A stretch of 64,000 nucleotides of DNA from Demequina subtropica (GCF_000971235.1 NZ_BBMB01000014.1:1-64000); one strand, 5' to 3'. Positions 51,332 to 61,014 are shown, numbered from the stretch's first letter. The notes: a model not told the origin generated them from the sequence alone. Translations and numbers: made by a program.

Positions 51332-52867
51332 ATGAATGCGGACACCGACGTCCCTCCGATCGTCGAGATGCGCGGGATCACCATCCGGTTCCCCGGCGTG
51401 CTCGCCCTGGACAACGTCGACTTCACGCTGCGACCCGGCGAGATCCACTCGCTCATGGGCGAGAACGGCGCGGGGAAGTCGACCCTCATCAAGGCCCTCA
51501 CCGGCGTCTACGCGATCGACTCGGGGTCGATCTCCATCGTGGGTGAGCGGCAGACCTTCTCCACCGCGGCCGATGCGCAGGACGCCGGCATCTCGACGGT
51601 GTACCAGGAGGTCAACCTCTGCGCGAACCTCAGCGTCGGCGAGAACGTCATGCTGGGCCACGAGAAGCGTCGCAGCACCGGCATCGACTGGAAGGCGACG
51701 CACTCCGAGGCGGCTCGCCACCTCGCGAGCCTGGGCCTCACGCTCGACACGCGGTCGATCCTCGCGAGCCACTCGATCGCCATCCAGCAGCTGGTCGCGA
51801 TCAGCCGCGCGATGGTGCTCGACGCGAAGGTGCTCATCCTCGACGAGCCGACGTCGAGCCTCGACAGAGGAGAGGTCGAGCAGCTGTTCGGCATCATGCG
51901 CGACCTGCGCGACAAGGGCGTCGCGATCCTCTTCGTCTCGCACTTCCTCGACCAGGTCTACGAGATCTCCGACCGCATCACGGTGCTGCGCAACGGGGCC
52001 CTGGTGGGCGAGCACCCGATCGCGGAGCTTCCGCGCGATGCGCTCGTCACCAAGATGATCGGTCGCGAGCTCGAGGACCTCGCCTCCATCGCGAGCACCT
52101 CGCATCGCGACATCGACCGCACCGGCACGCCGGTGGTGAAGGCGACCGGGCTGGGCAAGCGCGGCGTGCTGGAGCCCGCCGACCTCGAGATCTACGAGGG
52201 CGAGGTCGTGGGGATCGCGGGCCTCCTCGGGTCCGGGCGCACCGAGCTCGTCCGCCTCCTGTACGGCGCCGACCGCGCCGATGAGGGCACGGTGGAGGTG
52301 CATGGCAGGCACGTGCGTCTGCACCAGCCGCGCCAAGCGATCGAGCACCGCATCTCGCTGTCCTCGGAGAACCGCCGCGAGGAGGGTGTGGTCGCGGACC
52401 TCACCGTCGCGGAGAACATCGTCCTCGGGATGCAGGCGCGCCAGGGGTGGCTGCGCAAGATCCCCAAGAAGGACCAGGACGCGGTGGTGCAGGAGTACAT
52501 CGAGGCGCTCGGGGTGCGCCCCGCGAACCCCAACGCGCTCGTGGGCAACCTCTCCGGCGGCAACCAGCAGAAGGTGCTGCTCGCGCGCTGGCTCGCCACG
52601 GCGCCGGAGCTCCTGGTGCTCGACGAGCCCACCCGTGGCATCGACGTGGGGGCGAAGGCCGACATCCAGCGCAAGGTCGCCGAGCTGTCGGCCCAGGGCC
52701 TCTCCGTGATCTTCATCTCGTCGGAGCTCGAGGAGGTGCTCCGCATGGCGCAGCGCGTCGTGGTACTCAGGGATCGCAAGAAGATCGGCGAGCTCGAGGC
52801 GGCGACCACCGACCTCGACGACCTGATCGACTACATCGCCAACGCGGGTGAGGGGAGCGCGGCATGA
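51332..52867 (+). CDS. ytfR: Sugar ABC transporter ATPase, YtfR-like
   Basis: 511 residues with two ABC domains. First half: GENGAGKSTLIKA and LVLDEPTSS-like LILDEPTSSLD; second half has a degenerate Walker A (GLLGSGRTELVR) but strong signature LSGGNQQKVLLARWL and LLVLDEPTRGIDVGAK, as in all RbsA/YtfR proteins. It energises the two permeases downstream. The stop overlaps the first permease gene (ATGA). Confidence 0.92.
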   Translation: MNADTDVPPIVEMRGITIRFPGVLALDNVDFTLRPGEIHSLMGENGAGKSTLIKALTGVYAIDSGSISIVGERQTFSTAADAQDAGISTVYQEVNLCANLSVGENVMLGHEKRRSTGIDWKATHSEAARHLASLGLTLDTRSILASHSIAIQQLVAISRAMVLDAKVLILDEPTSSLDRGEVEQLFGIMRDLRDKGVAILFVSHFLDQVYEISDRITVLRNGALVGEHPIAELPRDALVTKMIGRELEDLASIASTSHRDIDRTGTPVVKATGLGKRGVLEPADLEIYEGEVVGIAGLLGSGRTELVRLLYGADRADEGTVEVHGRHVRLHQPRQAIEHRISLSSENRREEGVVADLTVAENIVLGMQARQGWLRKIPKKDQDAVVQEYIEALGVRPANPNALVGNLSGGNQQKVLLARWLATAPELLVLDEPTRGIDVGAKADIQRKVAELSAQGLSVIFISSELEEVLRMAQRVVVLRDRKKIGELEAATTDLDDLIDYIANAGEGSAA

Positions 52868-53913
52868 CCGCCGTCTACAAGCATCGGCTGTTCTGGCCGA
52901 TCGTCTCGCTGATCACGCTCATCGCGATCAACGCGATCGCGAGGCCGCAGTTCATCAAGATCACGATGCGCGACGGCGAGCTCTACGGGCCGCTCATCAG
53001 CATCCTGCGCGAGTCGGCGCCGCTCATGCTCGTCGCGCTCGGCATGACCATCGTCATCGCCACCCGCGGCATCGACCTGTCGGTGGGCGCCACGATGGCG
53101 GTGTCCGGGGCCGTCGCGCTCACGATCATCGACGGCTCGGGCGACCCCGGCAACCTCGGCACGGTGCTCACCGCGTGCGTCGTCGCGTTGCTCGTGTCGT
53201 TGGTCCTGGGCGCCTGGAACGGCTTCCTCGTCTCGGTGGTGGGGATCCAACCGATCATCGCGACGCTCGTGCTCATGCTCGCCGGACGCGGCGTCGCGCT
53301 GCTCATCACGGGCGGCTTCATCACCACGGTCAACTCGGAGCCGTTCGCGTTCATCGCGTCGGGCTACCTCGTCGCGCTGCCCTTCGCGTTCCTCATCGGC
53401 GTGGTCGCGATCGTCGTGATGTCGCTGGTGGAGCGGCGCACCGCTCTCGGCGTGCTCACCGAGGCGGTCGGCATCAACCCCGAGGCGAGCCGCCTCGCGG
53501 GCGTGCGCTCCCGCAGCATCATCTGGGGCGCGTACATGGTGAGCGGCGTGCTGGCCGGCGTCGCGGGGCTCATCTACGCCTCGAACATCAGGGCGGCCGA
53601 CGCGAACGCGGCGGGCGTGTTCATCGAGCTGTACGCGATCCTCGCGGTGGTGCTCGGCGGCACCTCGCTCAACGGCGGCAAGTTCTCGATCGCCGGCACC
53701 GTGGTCGGCGTGCTCATCATCCAGACCCTCGAGTCGTCCATCCTGTTCCTCGGCGTCTCGTCGGCGCAGAGCCCGGTGTTCTTCGGCTTCGTGGTCGCGC
53801 TGGTGGTGGTGGTGCAGTCGCCGCGCATGAGGGAGGGCCTGGCCGCCCTGAGCGGCAGGATGCGATCACGCGGACCAGGGGCCCGCAACGACGACAAGGT
53901 GGAGGTGGCGTGA
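52864..53913 (+). CDS. ytfT: Sugar ABC transporter permease, YtfT-like
   Basis: 349 residues. MRDGELYGPLISILRESAP, LGMTIVIATRGIDLSVGATMA and IRAADANAAGVFIELYAILAVVLGG align with E. coli YtfT, including the RGADAN block. Eight to ten helices. Start inside the ytfR stop; its TGATG stop joins yjfF. Confidence 0.92.
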   Translation: MTAVYKHRLFWPIVSLITLIAINAIARPQFIKITMRDGELYGPLISILRESAPLMLVALGMTIVIATRGIDLSVGATMAVSGAVALTIIDGSGDPGNLGTVLTACVVALLVSLVLGAWNGFLVSVVGIQPIIATLVLMLAGRGVALLITGGFITTVNSEPFAFIASGYLVALPFAFLIGVVAIVVMSLVERRTALGVLTEAVGINPEASRLAGVRSRSIIWGAYMVSGVLAGVAGLIYASNIRAADANAAGVFIELYAILAVVLGGTSLNGGKFSIAGTVVGVLIIQTLESSILFLGVSSAQSPVFFGFVVALVVVVQSPRMREGLAALSGRMRSRGPGARNDDKVEVA

Positions 53914-54944
53914 TGGCCGCGATGACGACGGCGCGGCCCAAGAGCGGCCCGAGCGAGGGCAGGCCGTCCGTGGTGCAGACGTTCCTGAGCCGCCACGGCG
54001 GGATGATGCCGACCTTCGCGGCGGTGGCGATCCTGATCCTCCTGTTCATCGGCGGCGAGATCTTCCTGCGCGGCGACTTCATCAAGCCGCTCACCATCTC
54101 GAACCTGCTGATCAACTACGCGTACCTGCTGGTCCTCGCGGTCGGCATGACCTTCGTGATCCTCACGGGAGGCATCGACCTCTCGGTCGGGTCGGTCATG
54201 GCCTTCACCGGAATGCTCGGGGCCAAGCTCCTCGCGGACGGGCTGCCCGTCGGGATCGCCGTGCCCGCGATGCTGCTGGGCGGAGCCGCGATCGGCCTGT
54301 TCATCGGCATCCTGGTGCAGTACTTCGGGGTGCAACCGTTCATCGCATCGCTCGCAGGCCTGTTCCTGGGACGCGGGCTCGCCTTCATCGTGAGCCTGAA
54401 CTCCATCAAGGTGGAGGACCCGGCGGTCCTGTGGCTCCAGTCGACCCGCATCAAGGTGGGCGACTGGGTCATCACCCCGACGGGCATCATCGCGCTCATC
54501 ACGGTGGCGATCGCGGCCTTCGTGCTGCATCTCACCCGGTTCGGGCGCACCATCTACGCGATCGGCGGGTCCGAGCAGTCGGCGCGCCTCATGGGCCTCA
54601 AGGTGGGACGCACGAAGATCGCGGCGTACGTGATCTCCGGCACCTGCGCCGGCCTCGCCGGGCTGCTGCTCACGGCGTACTCGAACGCGGGCTACCCCCG
54701 CAACGGCATCGGCACGGAGCTCGACGCCATCGCCGCGGTGGTGATCGGCGGCACGCTGCTCACCGGCGGGCGGGGGTATGTGCTCGGGTCGATGATCGGT
54801 GTGTTCGTGTACGGCACCATCAAGACGATCATCAACTTCATGGGTGCCGAGCAGGCGTGGATGCAGATCATCGTGGGCTCGCTCCTGCTGCTCTTCATCG
54901 TGGTCCAGCGCGCGATCGTGGCGCGTGCGGAGGGTCGTCGTTAG
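53913..54944 (+). CDS. yjfF: Sugar ABC transporter permease, YjfF-like
   Basis: 343 residues. VGMTFVILTGGIDLSVGSVMAFTG, VHLTRFGRTIYAIGG-like segment, AGY then GTELDAIAAVVIGGTLLTGG follow YjfF. It forms the heterodimeric channel with the YtfT-like protein. The first 35 residues are a hydrophilic extension. One-base overlap with the previous gene. Confidence 0.92.
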   Translation: MAAMTTARPKSGPSEGRPSVVQTFLSRHGGMMPTFAAVAILILLFIGGEIFLRGDFIKPLTISNLLINYAYLLVLAVGMTFVILTGGIDLSVGSVMAFTGMLGAKLLADGLPVGIAVPAMLLGGAAIGLFIGILVQYFGVQPFIASLAGLFLGRGLAFIVSLNSIKVEDPAVLWLQSTRIKVGDWVITPTGIIALITVAIAAFVLHLTRFGRTIYAIGGSEQSARLMGLKVGRTKIAAYVISGTCAGLAGLLLTAYSNAGYPRNGIGTELDAIAAVVIGGTLLTGGRGYVLGSMIGVFVYGTIKTIINFMGAEQAWMQIIVGSLLLLFIVVQRAIVARAEGRR

Positions 54945-54987
54945 CCCTCTTCCAGCCACGTTGCACGCCGCACCTCGTCCTCGCCCC

Positions 54988-54993
54988 GATAAT
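54988..54993 (+). promoter_or_regulatory. Leaderless -10 of the second sugar ATPase gene
   Basis: GATAAT (5 of 6 match to TATAAT) ends 6 nt before the GTG at 55000. It gives the second ATPase gene its own start of transcription inside the operon. Confidence 0.5.
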
Positions 54994-54999
54994 GGGCGC

Positions 55000-56523
55000 G
55001 TGGACGAGGTGCGGCCTTTGCTCGAGCTCACCGGCGCGACGGTGCGCTTCGGCGCCGACGCGGCGCTGGATCGCGTCGACTTCCGGCTCTACCCCGGCGA
55101 GGTGCACTCGCTCATGGGCGAGAACGGCGCGGGCAAGTCGACGCTCATCAAGGCGATCACGGGCGCGCTCGCGATGGACGAGGGCGAGCTGCGTCTCGCG
55201 GGAGAGAGGGTCTCCTTCGCGACGCCGCACGAGGCGCAGGCCTCCGGGATCAGCACCGTCTACCAGGAGATCGAGCTCCTGCCCAACCTCTCCGTGGCCG
55301 AGAACGTCTTCCTGGGACGCGAGCCGCGCCGCGGCGGGGTCGTGTCCCGGCGCCTCATGCGCGAGCGCGCCGCGGCCGTGCTCGAGGACCTGGGCCTCAC
55401 GCTCGACCCCGCCTCGCTCCTGGGCACGCACTCCGTGGCGGTGCAGCAGCTCGTGGCGATCGCGCGAGCGATCTCGGCGGACGTCCGCGTGCTGGTGCTC
55501 GACGAGCCCACGTCGAGCCTCGACCTCGACGAGGTCGCCGAGCTGTTCCGTGTGATCCGCGAGCTCAAGGCGCGCGGCGTCGCGATCCTGTTCGTGTCGC
55601 ACTTCCTCGACCAGGTGTACGAGCTCGCGGACCGCATCACCGTGCTGCGCGACGGCGAGCTGGTGGGGGAGTACCTCACGGGCGAGCTGCTGCGCATCGA
55701 CCTGGTCCAGAAGATGCTGGGCCGCGAGATCGGGGAGGTCCGCGCGCGGGGCCGCGTCTCCGAGGACGATGCCGAGGACGGGTCCGCGGCGGTGCTCCGT
55801 GCGCGCGGGGTGTCGGTCGCGCACGGCGTCGCCGGCGCCGACGTCGACCTCGCCGAGGGCGAGGTGCTCGGAGTCGCGGGGCTGCTCGGCTCGGGCCGCA
55901 CCTCGCTCGCGCACGCGCTCACGGGCGTCGCGCACCTCGAGTCCGGCGTGATCCGCATCGAGAGCACCGACGCGCGCCTCGACTCGCCTCGCCACGCCAT
56001 CTCGCTCGGCGTCGTCTACTCGTCCGAGAACCGTCGCCGGGACGGGATCGTCGCCGAGCTCAGCGTCGTGGACAACATCACGCTGGCGCTGCAGTCGGAG
56101 CGCGGCGTGTTCCGCCGCATCCCGCCAGCGCGCCGCCGCGAGCTCGCCGCGAGCTGGGTCGACGCGCTCGACATCCGGCCACCCGACCTGGACCGCCCCG
56201 TCGGGACGCTGTCCGGGGGCAACCAGCAGAAGGTCCTGCTCGCGCGGCTGCTCGCCCTGTCGCCCCGCGTGCTGGTGCTCGACGAGCCCACGCGCGGCAT
56301 CGACGTCGGCGCCAAGGTCGAGATCCAGAACCTGGTGAGCGAGCTCGCCGACAACGGCATGTCGGTGGTCTTCATCTCCGCCGAGCTCGAGGAGGTGCTG
56401 CGGGTCGGCGACAGGGTCGCGGTCATGCGCGACGGCCGCATCGTCGAGACGGTCGCGGCGGCGGACCTCACCACCGACTCGCTGCTCGCGCTCGTCGCGC
56501 AGCCGGGCGAGGGCGAGGACTGA
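55000..56523 (+). CDS. Second sugar ABC ATPase (RbsA/YtfR-like)
   Basis: 507 residues, two ABC domains like the one at 51332: GENGAGKSTLIKAITGA, VLVLDEPTSSLDLDE, degenerate Walker A GLLGSGRTSLAH, LSGGNQQKVLLARLL and LVLDEPTRGIDVGAKVEI. It is a clear paralogue, diverged in many positions, especially around residues 240-300. It starts 55 nt after yjfF with a leaderless GTG. It may serve a different permease set elsewhere, or replace YtfR under other conditions. LacI follows immediately. Confidence 0.9.
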   Translation: MDEVRPLLELTGATVRFGADAALDRVDFRLYPGEVHSLMGENGAGKSTLIKAITGALAMDEGELRLAGERVSFATPHEAQASGISTVYQEIELLPNLSVAENVFLGREPRRGGVVSRRLMRERAAAVLEDLGLTLDPASLLGTHSVAVQQLVAIARAISADVRVLVLDEPTSSLDLDEVAELFRVIRELKARGVAILFVSHFLDQVYELADRITVLRDGELVGEYLTGELLRIDLVQKMLGREIGEVRARGRVSEDDAEDGSAAVLRARGVSVAHGVAGADVDLAEGEVLGVAGLLGSGRTSLAHALTGVAHLESGVIRIESTDARLDSPRHAISLGVVYSSENRRRDGIVAELSVVDNITLALQSERGVFRRIPPARRRELAASWVDALDIRPPDLDRPVGTLSGGNQQKVLLARLLALSPRVLVLDEPTRGIDVGAKVEIQNLVSELADNGMSVVFISAELEEVLRVGDRVAVMRDGRIVETVAAADLTTDSLLALVAQPGEGED

Positions 56524-56524
56524 C

Positions 56525-57544
56525 ATGGCGAAGCAGGGCAGCGCGAAGGCGGCGAACATCTTCGATGTCGCCCGCCTCGCGGGCGTGTCCCACCAGACCG
56601 TGTCCCGCGTGCTCAACGGCATGCCCAACGTCCGCCCCGCGACCAAGGAGCGTGTCGAGAAGGCGATCGCGCAGCTCGACTACAGCCCGTCGCCCGCCGC
56701 CCGCGCGCTCGTGACTCGCCGGACCCGGACCATCGGCCTCATCACCCCGAGCGCCGTGGACTTCGGGCCCGCGTCGATCGCGATGCACTTCAACCTGGCG
56801 GCGCGCGCGGCGCGCTACAGCGTCGACGCGGTGAGCACCATCGACAGCGAGCCGGCGGCCGTGCGCGCTGCGGTCGAGGGGCTCCTGCGGCAGCGTGTCG
56901 ACGCGATCGTCGTGGTGGTCGCGTACTCGGGCGCGCTCGAGGTGGTGCGCGGGCTCGACCTCGCGATCCCCGTCGTCGCGGCGGCCTCGACCGCGCGCCG
57001 CGACCCGCGCATCGTCGCGATCGACCAGTACCGCGGCGCACGCTCCGCCGTGCAGCACCTCGCCGAGCTGGGGCACGAGCGGATCCTCCACCTCGCCGGT
57101 CCCGCGCAGGCCCCGGACGCCGCGGAGCGGGTGCGCGGGTGGCGGGACGAGCTCGCGGCGCGCCGATTCGAGGTGATCGAGCCGCTCCACGGGGACTGGA
57201 CCGCCGCGAGCGGGCACCGACGGGGCCTCGAGCTCGAGGTCGCGCCGGGTGACGCGGTGTTCGTCGGCAACGACCAGATGGCGATCGGGCTGCTGTCCGC
57301 GCTGCGACAGCGCGGGCTGCGCGTCCCCGAGGACGTCAGCGTGGTGGGCTTCGACGACATCCCCGAGGCCGGCTACCTCAACCCGCCGCTCACCACGGTG
57401 CGCCAGGACTTCGAGGCGCTTGGGCGGCAGATCATGCAGAAGGTTCTCGTCGCGCTCGAGGAGCACGACGGGGAGACCTCCGACACCCCGCTGCCCACGC
57501 GGCTCGTGGTGCGCGAGTCGACCCGCGCGGTCGCGCCCCGGTAA
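56525..57544 (+). CDS. LacI-family transcriptional regulator
   Basis: 339 residues. The N-terminal helix-turn-helix and hinge read NIFDVARLAGVSHQTVSRVLNG; the sugar-binding core includes RTIGLITPSAVDFGPAS and FVGNDQMAIGLLSALRQRG. The effector is presumably the imported sugar. It starts one base after the ATPase stop, so it is cotranscribed. Candidate operators lie before ytfQ at 50008-50136. Confidence 0.92.
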   Translation: MAKQGSAKAANIFDVARLAGVSHQTVSRVLNGMPNVRPATKERVEKAIAQLDYSPSPAARALVTRRTRTIGLITPSAVDFGPASIAMHFNLAARAARYSVDAVSTIDSEPAAVRAAVEGLLRQRVDAIVVVVAYSGALEVVRGLDLAIPVVAAASTARRDPRIVAIDQYRGARSAVQHLAELGHERILHLAGPAQAPDAAERVRGWRDELAARRFEVIEPLHGDWTAASGHRRGLELEVAPGDAVFVGNDQMAIGLLSALRQRGLRVPEDVSVVGFDDIPEAGYLNPPLTTVRQDFEALGRQIMQKVLVALEEHDGETSDTPLPTRLVVRESTRAVAPR

Positions 57545-57548
57545 GCGG

Positions 57549-58658
57549 TCAGTCCTCGTCGGCCGCGAGGGCGGGCCGCGACGTCCACGAGGCGCGCGTG
57601 TACTGGGGCGGCCAGTACCCGATCTCCGCGCCGAGCTCGTGAGCGGCGCGCAGCGGGAAGTGGGGGTCGCGCATGAACTCGCGGCCCACGAACACCGCAT
57701 CGGCCTGGCCGGAGGCGACGATGCGCTCGGCCTGGCGGGCATCGACGATCTGCCCCACGGCGGTCGCCGCGATGCCGGAGCGCTCGCGGATCGCGGCGGC
57801 GTGCGGCACCTGGTAGCCGGGCGCGACGGGGATGACGGCGCCGGGGACGAGCCCGCCGGTCGAGGTGTCGACCAGGTCCGCGCCCGCCTCGCGCAGCCAC
57901 TGCGCGATGGTCACCGTGTCGTCGAGCGTCCAGCCCTCGGGCTCGAGCCAGTCGGTCGCGGAGACCCGCACGAGCACGGGCACGTCCTCGCCCGCGACCG
58001 CGCGCACGCGGCGCACCACGTGGAGCAGCAGCCGCGCGCGGCCCACGAGGCTCCCGCCCCAGCGGTCGTCGCGCAGGTTCGACACGGGGGAGAGGAACTG
58101 GTGGAGCAGGTAGCCGTGCGCGGCGTGCACCTCGAGCACGTCGAAGCCGGCCTCGAGCGAGCGGCGCGCGGCCTCGGCGAACGCGTCGATGACCGCCGCG
58201 ATGCCGTCCTCGTCGAGCGCGCTGGGCTCCGCGTAGCCGTCGAAGGCCACCGCCGAGGGCGCCACGGTGGGCCACCCGCCCTCCGCGGCCGGGACCGTGC
58301 CCACGCCGCTCCACTCGCGGTACGTCGACGCCTTGCGGCCCGCATGCGCGAGCTGGATCGCTGCGAGCGACCCCTGGCCGTGGATGAAGTCCACGATGCG
58401 CGCCCAGGCGTCACGCTGCGCATCGTCCCAGATCCCCGTGTCCCACGGCGAGATCCGGCCCTCGGGCACCACCGCGGTGGCCTCGGCCATCACGAGCCCC
58501 GCGCCGCCTCGCGCGAACGAGCCCAGGTGCACCAGGTGCCAGTCGTTCGGCATCCCGTCCTGCTCCTCGCACGAGTACTGGCACAGCGGGCTGACCCAGA
58601 GCCGGTTGCGCGCCTCGATCGCGCGCAGCGGCAGGGGGGAGAACAGGGCGGACGTCAT
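57549..58658 (-). CDS. NADH:flavin oxidoreductase, Old Yellow Enzyme (YqjM type)
   Basis: 369 residues, FMN-binding TIM barrel. Seen: NRLWVSPLCQYSCEEQDG with the Cys that tunes the flavin in YqjM, AIQLAHAGRKAS, and VHAAHGYLLHQFLSPVSNLRDDRWGGS with the His pair and catalytic Tyr region. It reduces activated C=C bonds of enones and nitro compounds. A TetR gene lies upstream on the same strand, a common arrangement for OYE genes. Physiological substrate unknown. Confidence 0.92.
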   Translation of the reverse strand: MTSALFSPLPLRAIEARNRLWVSPLCQYSCEEQDGMPNDWHLVHLGSFARGGAGLVMAEATAVVPEGRISPWDTGIWDDAQRDAWARIVDFIHGQGSLAAIQLAHAGRKASTYREWSGVGTVPAAEGGWPTVAPSAVAFDGYAEPSALDEDGIAAVIDAFAEAARRSLEAGFDVLEVHAAHGYLLHQFLSPVSNLRDDRWGGSLVGRARLLLHVVRRVRAVAGEDVPVLVRVSATDWLEPEGWTLDDTVTIAQWLREAGADLVDTSTGGLVPGAVIPVAPGYQVPHAAAIRERSGIAATAVGQIVDARQAERIVASGQADAVFVGREFMRDPHFPLRAAHELGAEIGYWPPQYTRASWTSRPALAADED

Positions 58659-58753
58659 GGGGCTCCTTCAGCAGCGGGGCGGGGCTCCATGGTGGCGGAG
58701 CGCCGTGGAGGCGAGAACATCCGAAGGTCCCGCCCGATTCCGCGCGCGTTCGG

Positions 58754-59353
58754 TCAGGCGCGCGCGACCGCGAACCACAAGGGCGGGATGAGCGACAGGA
58801 TCGTGTCGACGGCGACCTGGGGGTCGAGCGGGCCGGGGTTCTCGAGCCACACGCGCAGCGCTCCCGCCGTGCCCTGGCCCACGAAGGCGGCGGCCATCGT
58901 GAACCGCAGGCCGTCGCCCGCGTCGAGCGCGACCCCGTGATCGCGCGCGAACGTCAGGAGGCTCGCCTCCACGTGTCCCGCGAGCAGCTCGGTGAGCACC
59001 GAGCCGTGCTCGCCGGCGGCGTGCGCGAGCCCGCGCCGGTAGACATCGGCGTGCGACATCACGTGCTGGACCAGCACCATCTCGGAGCTGCGCCAGATCT
59101 CCTCGATGTCCTGCGGCGCGCGGTCCACCCCGGCGAAGAACTCCTCGCGGATCGCGTCGAGGTCGCGCAGCAGCACGGCGGTCAGGAGCGCCGCCGGGGA
59201 GGTCGCGTGGTTGTAGAAGGTCGCGCGGGTGACGCCCGCCATACGTGCGATCTCGGTGACCGCGACGCGCTCGATCGGGCGCTCGGCGGCGAGCGTGAGC
59301 ACGGCGTCGGCCAGCGCCTCGGAGCTGCGCGCGAATCGCGGATCGATGGTCAC
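58754..59353 (-). CDS. TetR-family regulator
   Basis: 199 residues. Helix-turn-helix about residues 25-60: VAVTEIARMAGVTRATFYNHATSPAALL. The larger C-terminal domain is of the kind that binds a hydrophobic ligand. It precedes the Old Yellow Enzyme gene by 95 bp and probably controls it; inference from position. Confidence 0.82.
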   Translation of the reverse strand: MTIDPRFARSSEALADAVLTLAAERPIERVAVTEIARMAGVTRATFYNHATSPAALLTAVLLRDLDAIREEFFAGVDRAPQDIEEIWRSSEMVLVQHVMSHADVYRRGLAHAAGEHGSVLTELLAGHVEASLLTFARDHGVALDAGDGLRFTMAAAFVGQGTAGALRVWLENPGPLDPQVAVDTILSLIPPLWFAVARA

Positions 59354-59536
59354 GGGGACAGCCTAGCGAGGCGCCGCGCATCCGTCCGGGACGGACGAGC
59401 ATGGCGGCCCGGAGAGGCGCGCTCGAATGCCGCCGCCATGCCCGCCGATAGGCGCGTGAGTTGCATTTCCGGGACGCCTCGACAAGTCCTCCGATATCGG
59501 CCGTCGTAGATGGCCGAATGCACGCCGAGCCATTTT

Positions 59537-59591
59537 CGAAATATCTGTTTCGTGATGAAATCGGACACTGTGCCTGCATCGATGCAGACAC
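59537..59591. promoter_or_regulatory. Two inverted repeats upstream of the nitrobindin-like gene
   Basis: CGAAATATCTGTTTCG (59537-59552) has 5-bp arms, and a 22-bp near-palindrome centred on TGCATCGATGCA spans 59570-59591 with one mismatch. The stretch from about 59500 to 59600 is clearly richer in A+T than the rest of the window. Both could be repressor sites for the gene at 59634; no clear -10/-35 pair stands out. The remainder of this 280-bp gap shows nothing else. Confidence 0.4.
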
Positions 59592-59633
59592 GACAGCGCA
59601 TGCTGCCGCATCCATAGGGGGAGGGGGCACGTC

Positions 59634-60698
59634 ATGCTGACCGTGACGGACAGCCTGTACAGCGAGAAGTACCGCGCGAACGCGCGTGTGGTCGAGGTCG
59701 CGACCACATCCGACGAGGAGCTGGGGCCGTTCAAGCTCCTGCCGGGCACGTGGAAGAACACGGACCGGCTCAAGGGCCGCGGCTGGAACATGATCGCGCT
59801 GCCGTTCGCGGCGGAGGGTGGCGCGCTCGACTACCGGCTGCTGGTCAACCAGTTCGACGAGGAGCTCAAGTTCTCGCTGGTGGACAAGCGCGTCCCCAAC
59901 CGCGGCATCGACCTCGGTGAGCCCGGTGTGCGGGGTGACAGCACCAACACCGATCAGCTCGTGGTGACGCTCGACTACGAGCAGATGATCGAGCAGATCG
60001 CGGCGGACGACGCCCCGGCAAGCGGTCTCGCGGGCGCGCCGGAGCTCGCGATCCATCACGAGCCCGGGCTCTTCCTCCATATGGGCGAGCCGCGCACCGA
60101 CGGGATCTCCATCGCTCGCCTCGCATCGATCCCGCACGGGAACTCGGCGCTCGCGCTCGGCAGATTCCTGAAGACGGATCAGCCCGCGCGGATCGAGGAC
60201 ATCTCGGGGCTTCCGATCGGTGTGTTCCCGCCGCCCGCGGACGGCGTGGAGATCCCCGAGGAGGAAATGCTCGAGCGCGCCTACCTCGCACCGTACAAGC
60301 ATTTCCACGACGAGAGGTTCCAAGGGCTTTTCGATCCCGTCCATCCGAATGCGCTGCTCAACGCGCTGCCGACGAACGTGGTGAACAACACGGTGCTCTT
60401 CCTCGATACGACTCTGGACCGGGCCGGTGTGCACAACATCCCGTTCGTCGAGCGTCAGGCGGACGTCACCGAGATGAAGGCGACGTTCTGGATCCTCGAG
60501 CTCGACGGCGACGGGGAGGACGCGCCCAACCTCCTCCTCGCGTACACGCAGACGGTGATGCTCGAGTTCTTCCCGCGCCGCGACGGCGAGCCGGGGCTGA
60601 TCAAGTGGCCGCACGTCTCGATCAACGTCATGGAGAAGGTGGTCGAGGAGGCGACCCCCGAGAAGCCGAGCATGCCCTCGCAGTACTACGGGGCCTAG
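59634..60698 (+). CDS. Nitrobindin-like heme-binding beta-barrel protein (uncertain)
   Basis: 354 residues, no signal peptide. The opening GPFKLLPGTWKNTDRLKGRGWNMIALPF resembles the nitrobindin/FABP-like barrel start, and LAIHHEPGLFLHMGEP and LASIPHGNSALALGRF hold conserved His residues that could ligate heme. The C-terminal MKATFWILELDGDG and LIKWPHVSINVMEKV close the barrel. It is about twice the length of nitrobindin, with an inserted middle section (about 200-270). A Gly-rich GGGGGAGGGGG ribosome site precedes the ATG. Heme binding or peroxidase function is inference. It stands alone; the A+T-richer upstream region hints at acquisition. Confidence 0.65.
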   Translation: MLTVTDSLYSEKYRANARVVEVATTSDEELGPFKLLPGTWKNTDRLKGRGWNMIALPFAAEGGALDYRLLVNQFDEELKFSLVDKRVPNRGIDLGEPGVRGDSTNTDQLVVTLDYEQMIEQIAADDAPASGLAGAPELAIHHEPGLFLHMGEPRTDGISIARLASIPHGNSALALGRFLKTDQPARIEDISGLPIGVFPPPADGVEIPEEEMLERAYLAPYKHFHDERFQGLFDPVHPNALLNALPTNVVNNTVLFLDTTLDRAGVHNIPFVERQADVTEMKATFWILELDGDGEDAPNLLLAYTQTVMLEFFPRRDGEPGLIKWPHVSINVMEKVVEEATPEKPSMPSQYYGA

Positions 60699-60752
60699 GC
60701 GTCGGCGGCGTCCACCGCGCCGCATGCCCGCGACCCTCAAGGGCCGCGACCC

Positions 60753-60787
60753 GACGAGGGCCCCTCCGCTGGGGAGGGGCCCTCGTC
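60753..60787. terminator. Terminator between nitrobindin-like gene and tRNA-Arg
   Basis: A perfect 15-bp stem GACGAGGGCCCCTCC and its complement around a 5-nt loop. Confidence 0.7.
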
Positions 60788-60794
60788 GCCTGCG

Positions 60795-60867
<73 letters not shown>

Positions 60868-61014
60868 AGGCGGCCGATGCCGCGCTCACCAGGGTAGTGC
60901 CCGCCGTGGGTGCGTCCCTTGCGGCCGGCCCGGGCGTGCGAAGGCGCGGCGGCCCGGGGCGACGCGCCAGGGCGCGTCCGCCGCGTCCGTGCAGCCTGGT
61001 ACATGCCCCCGCGC

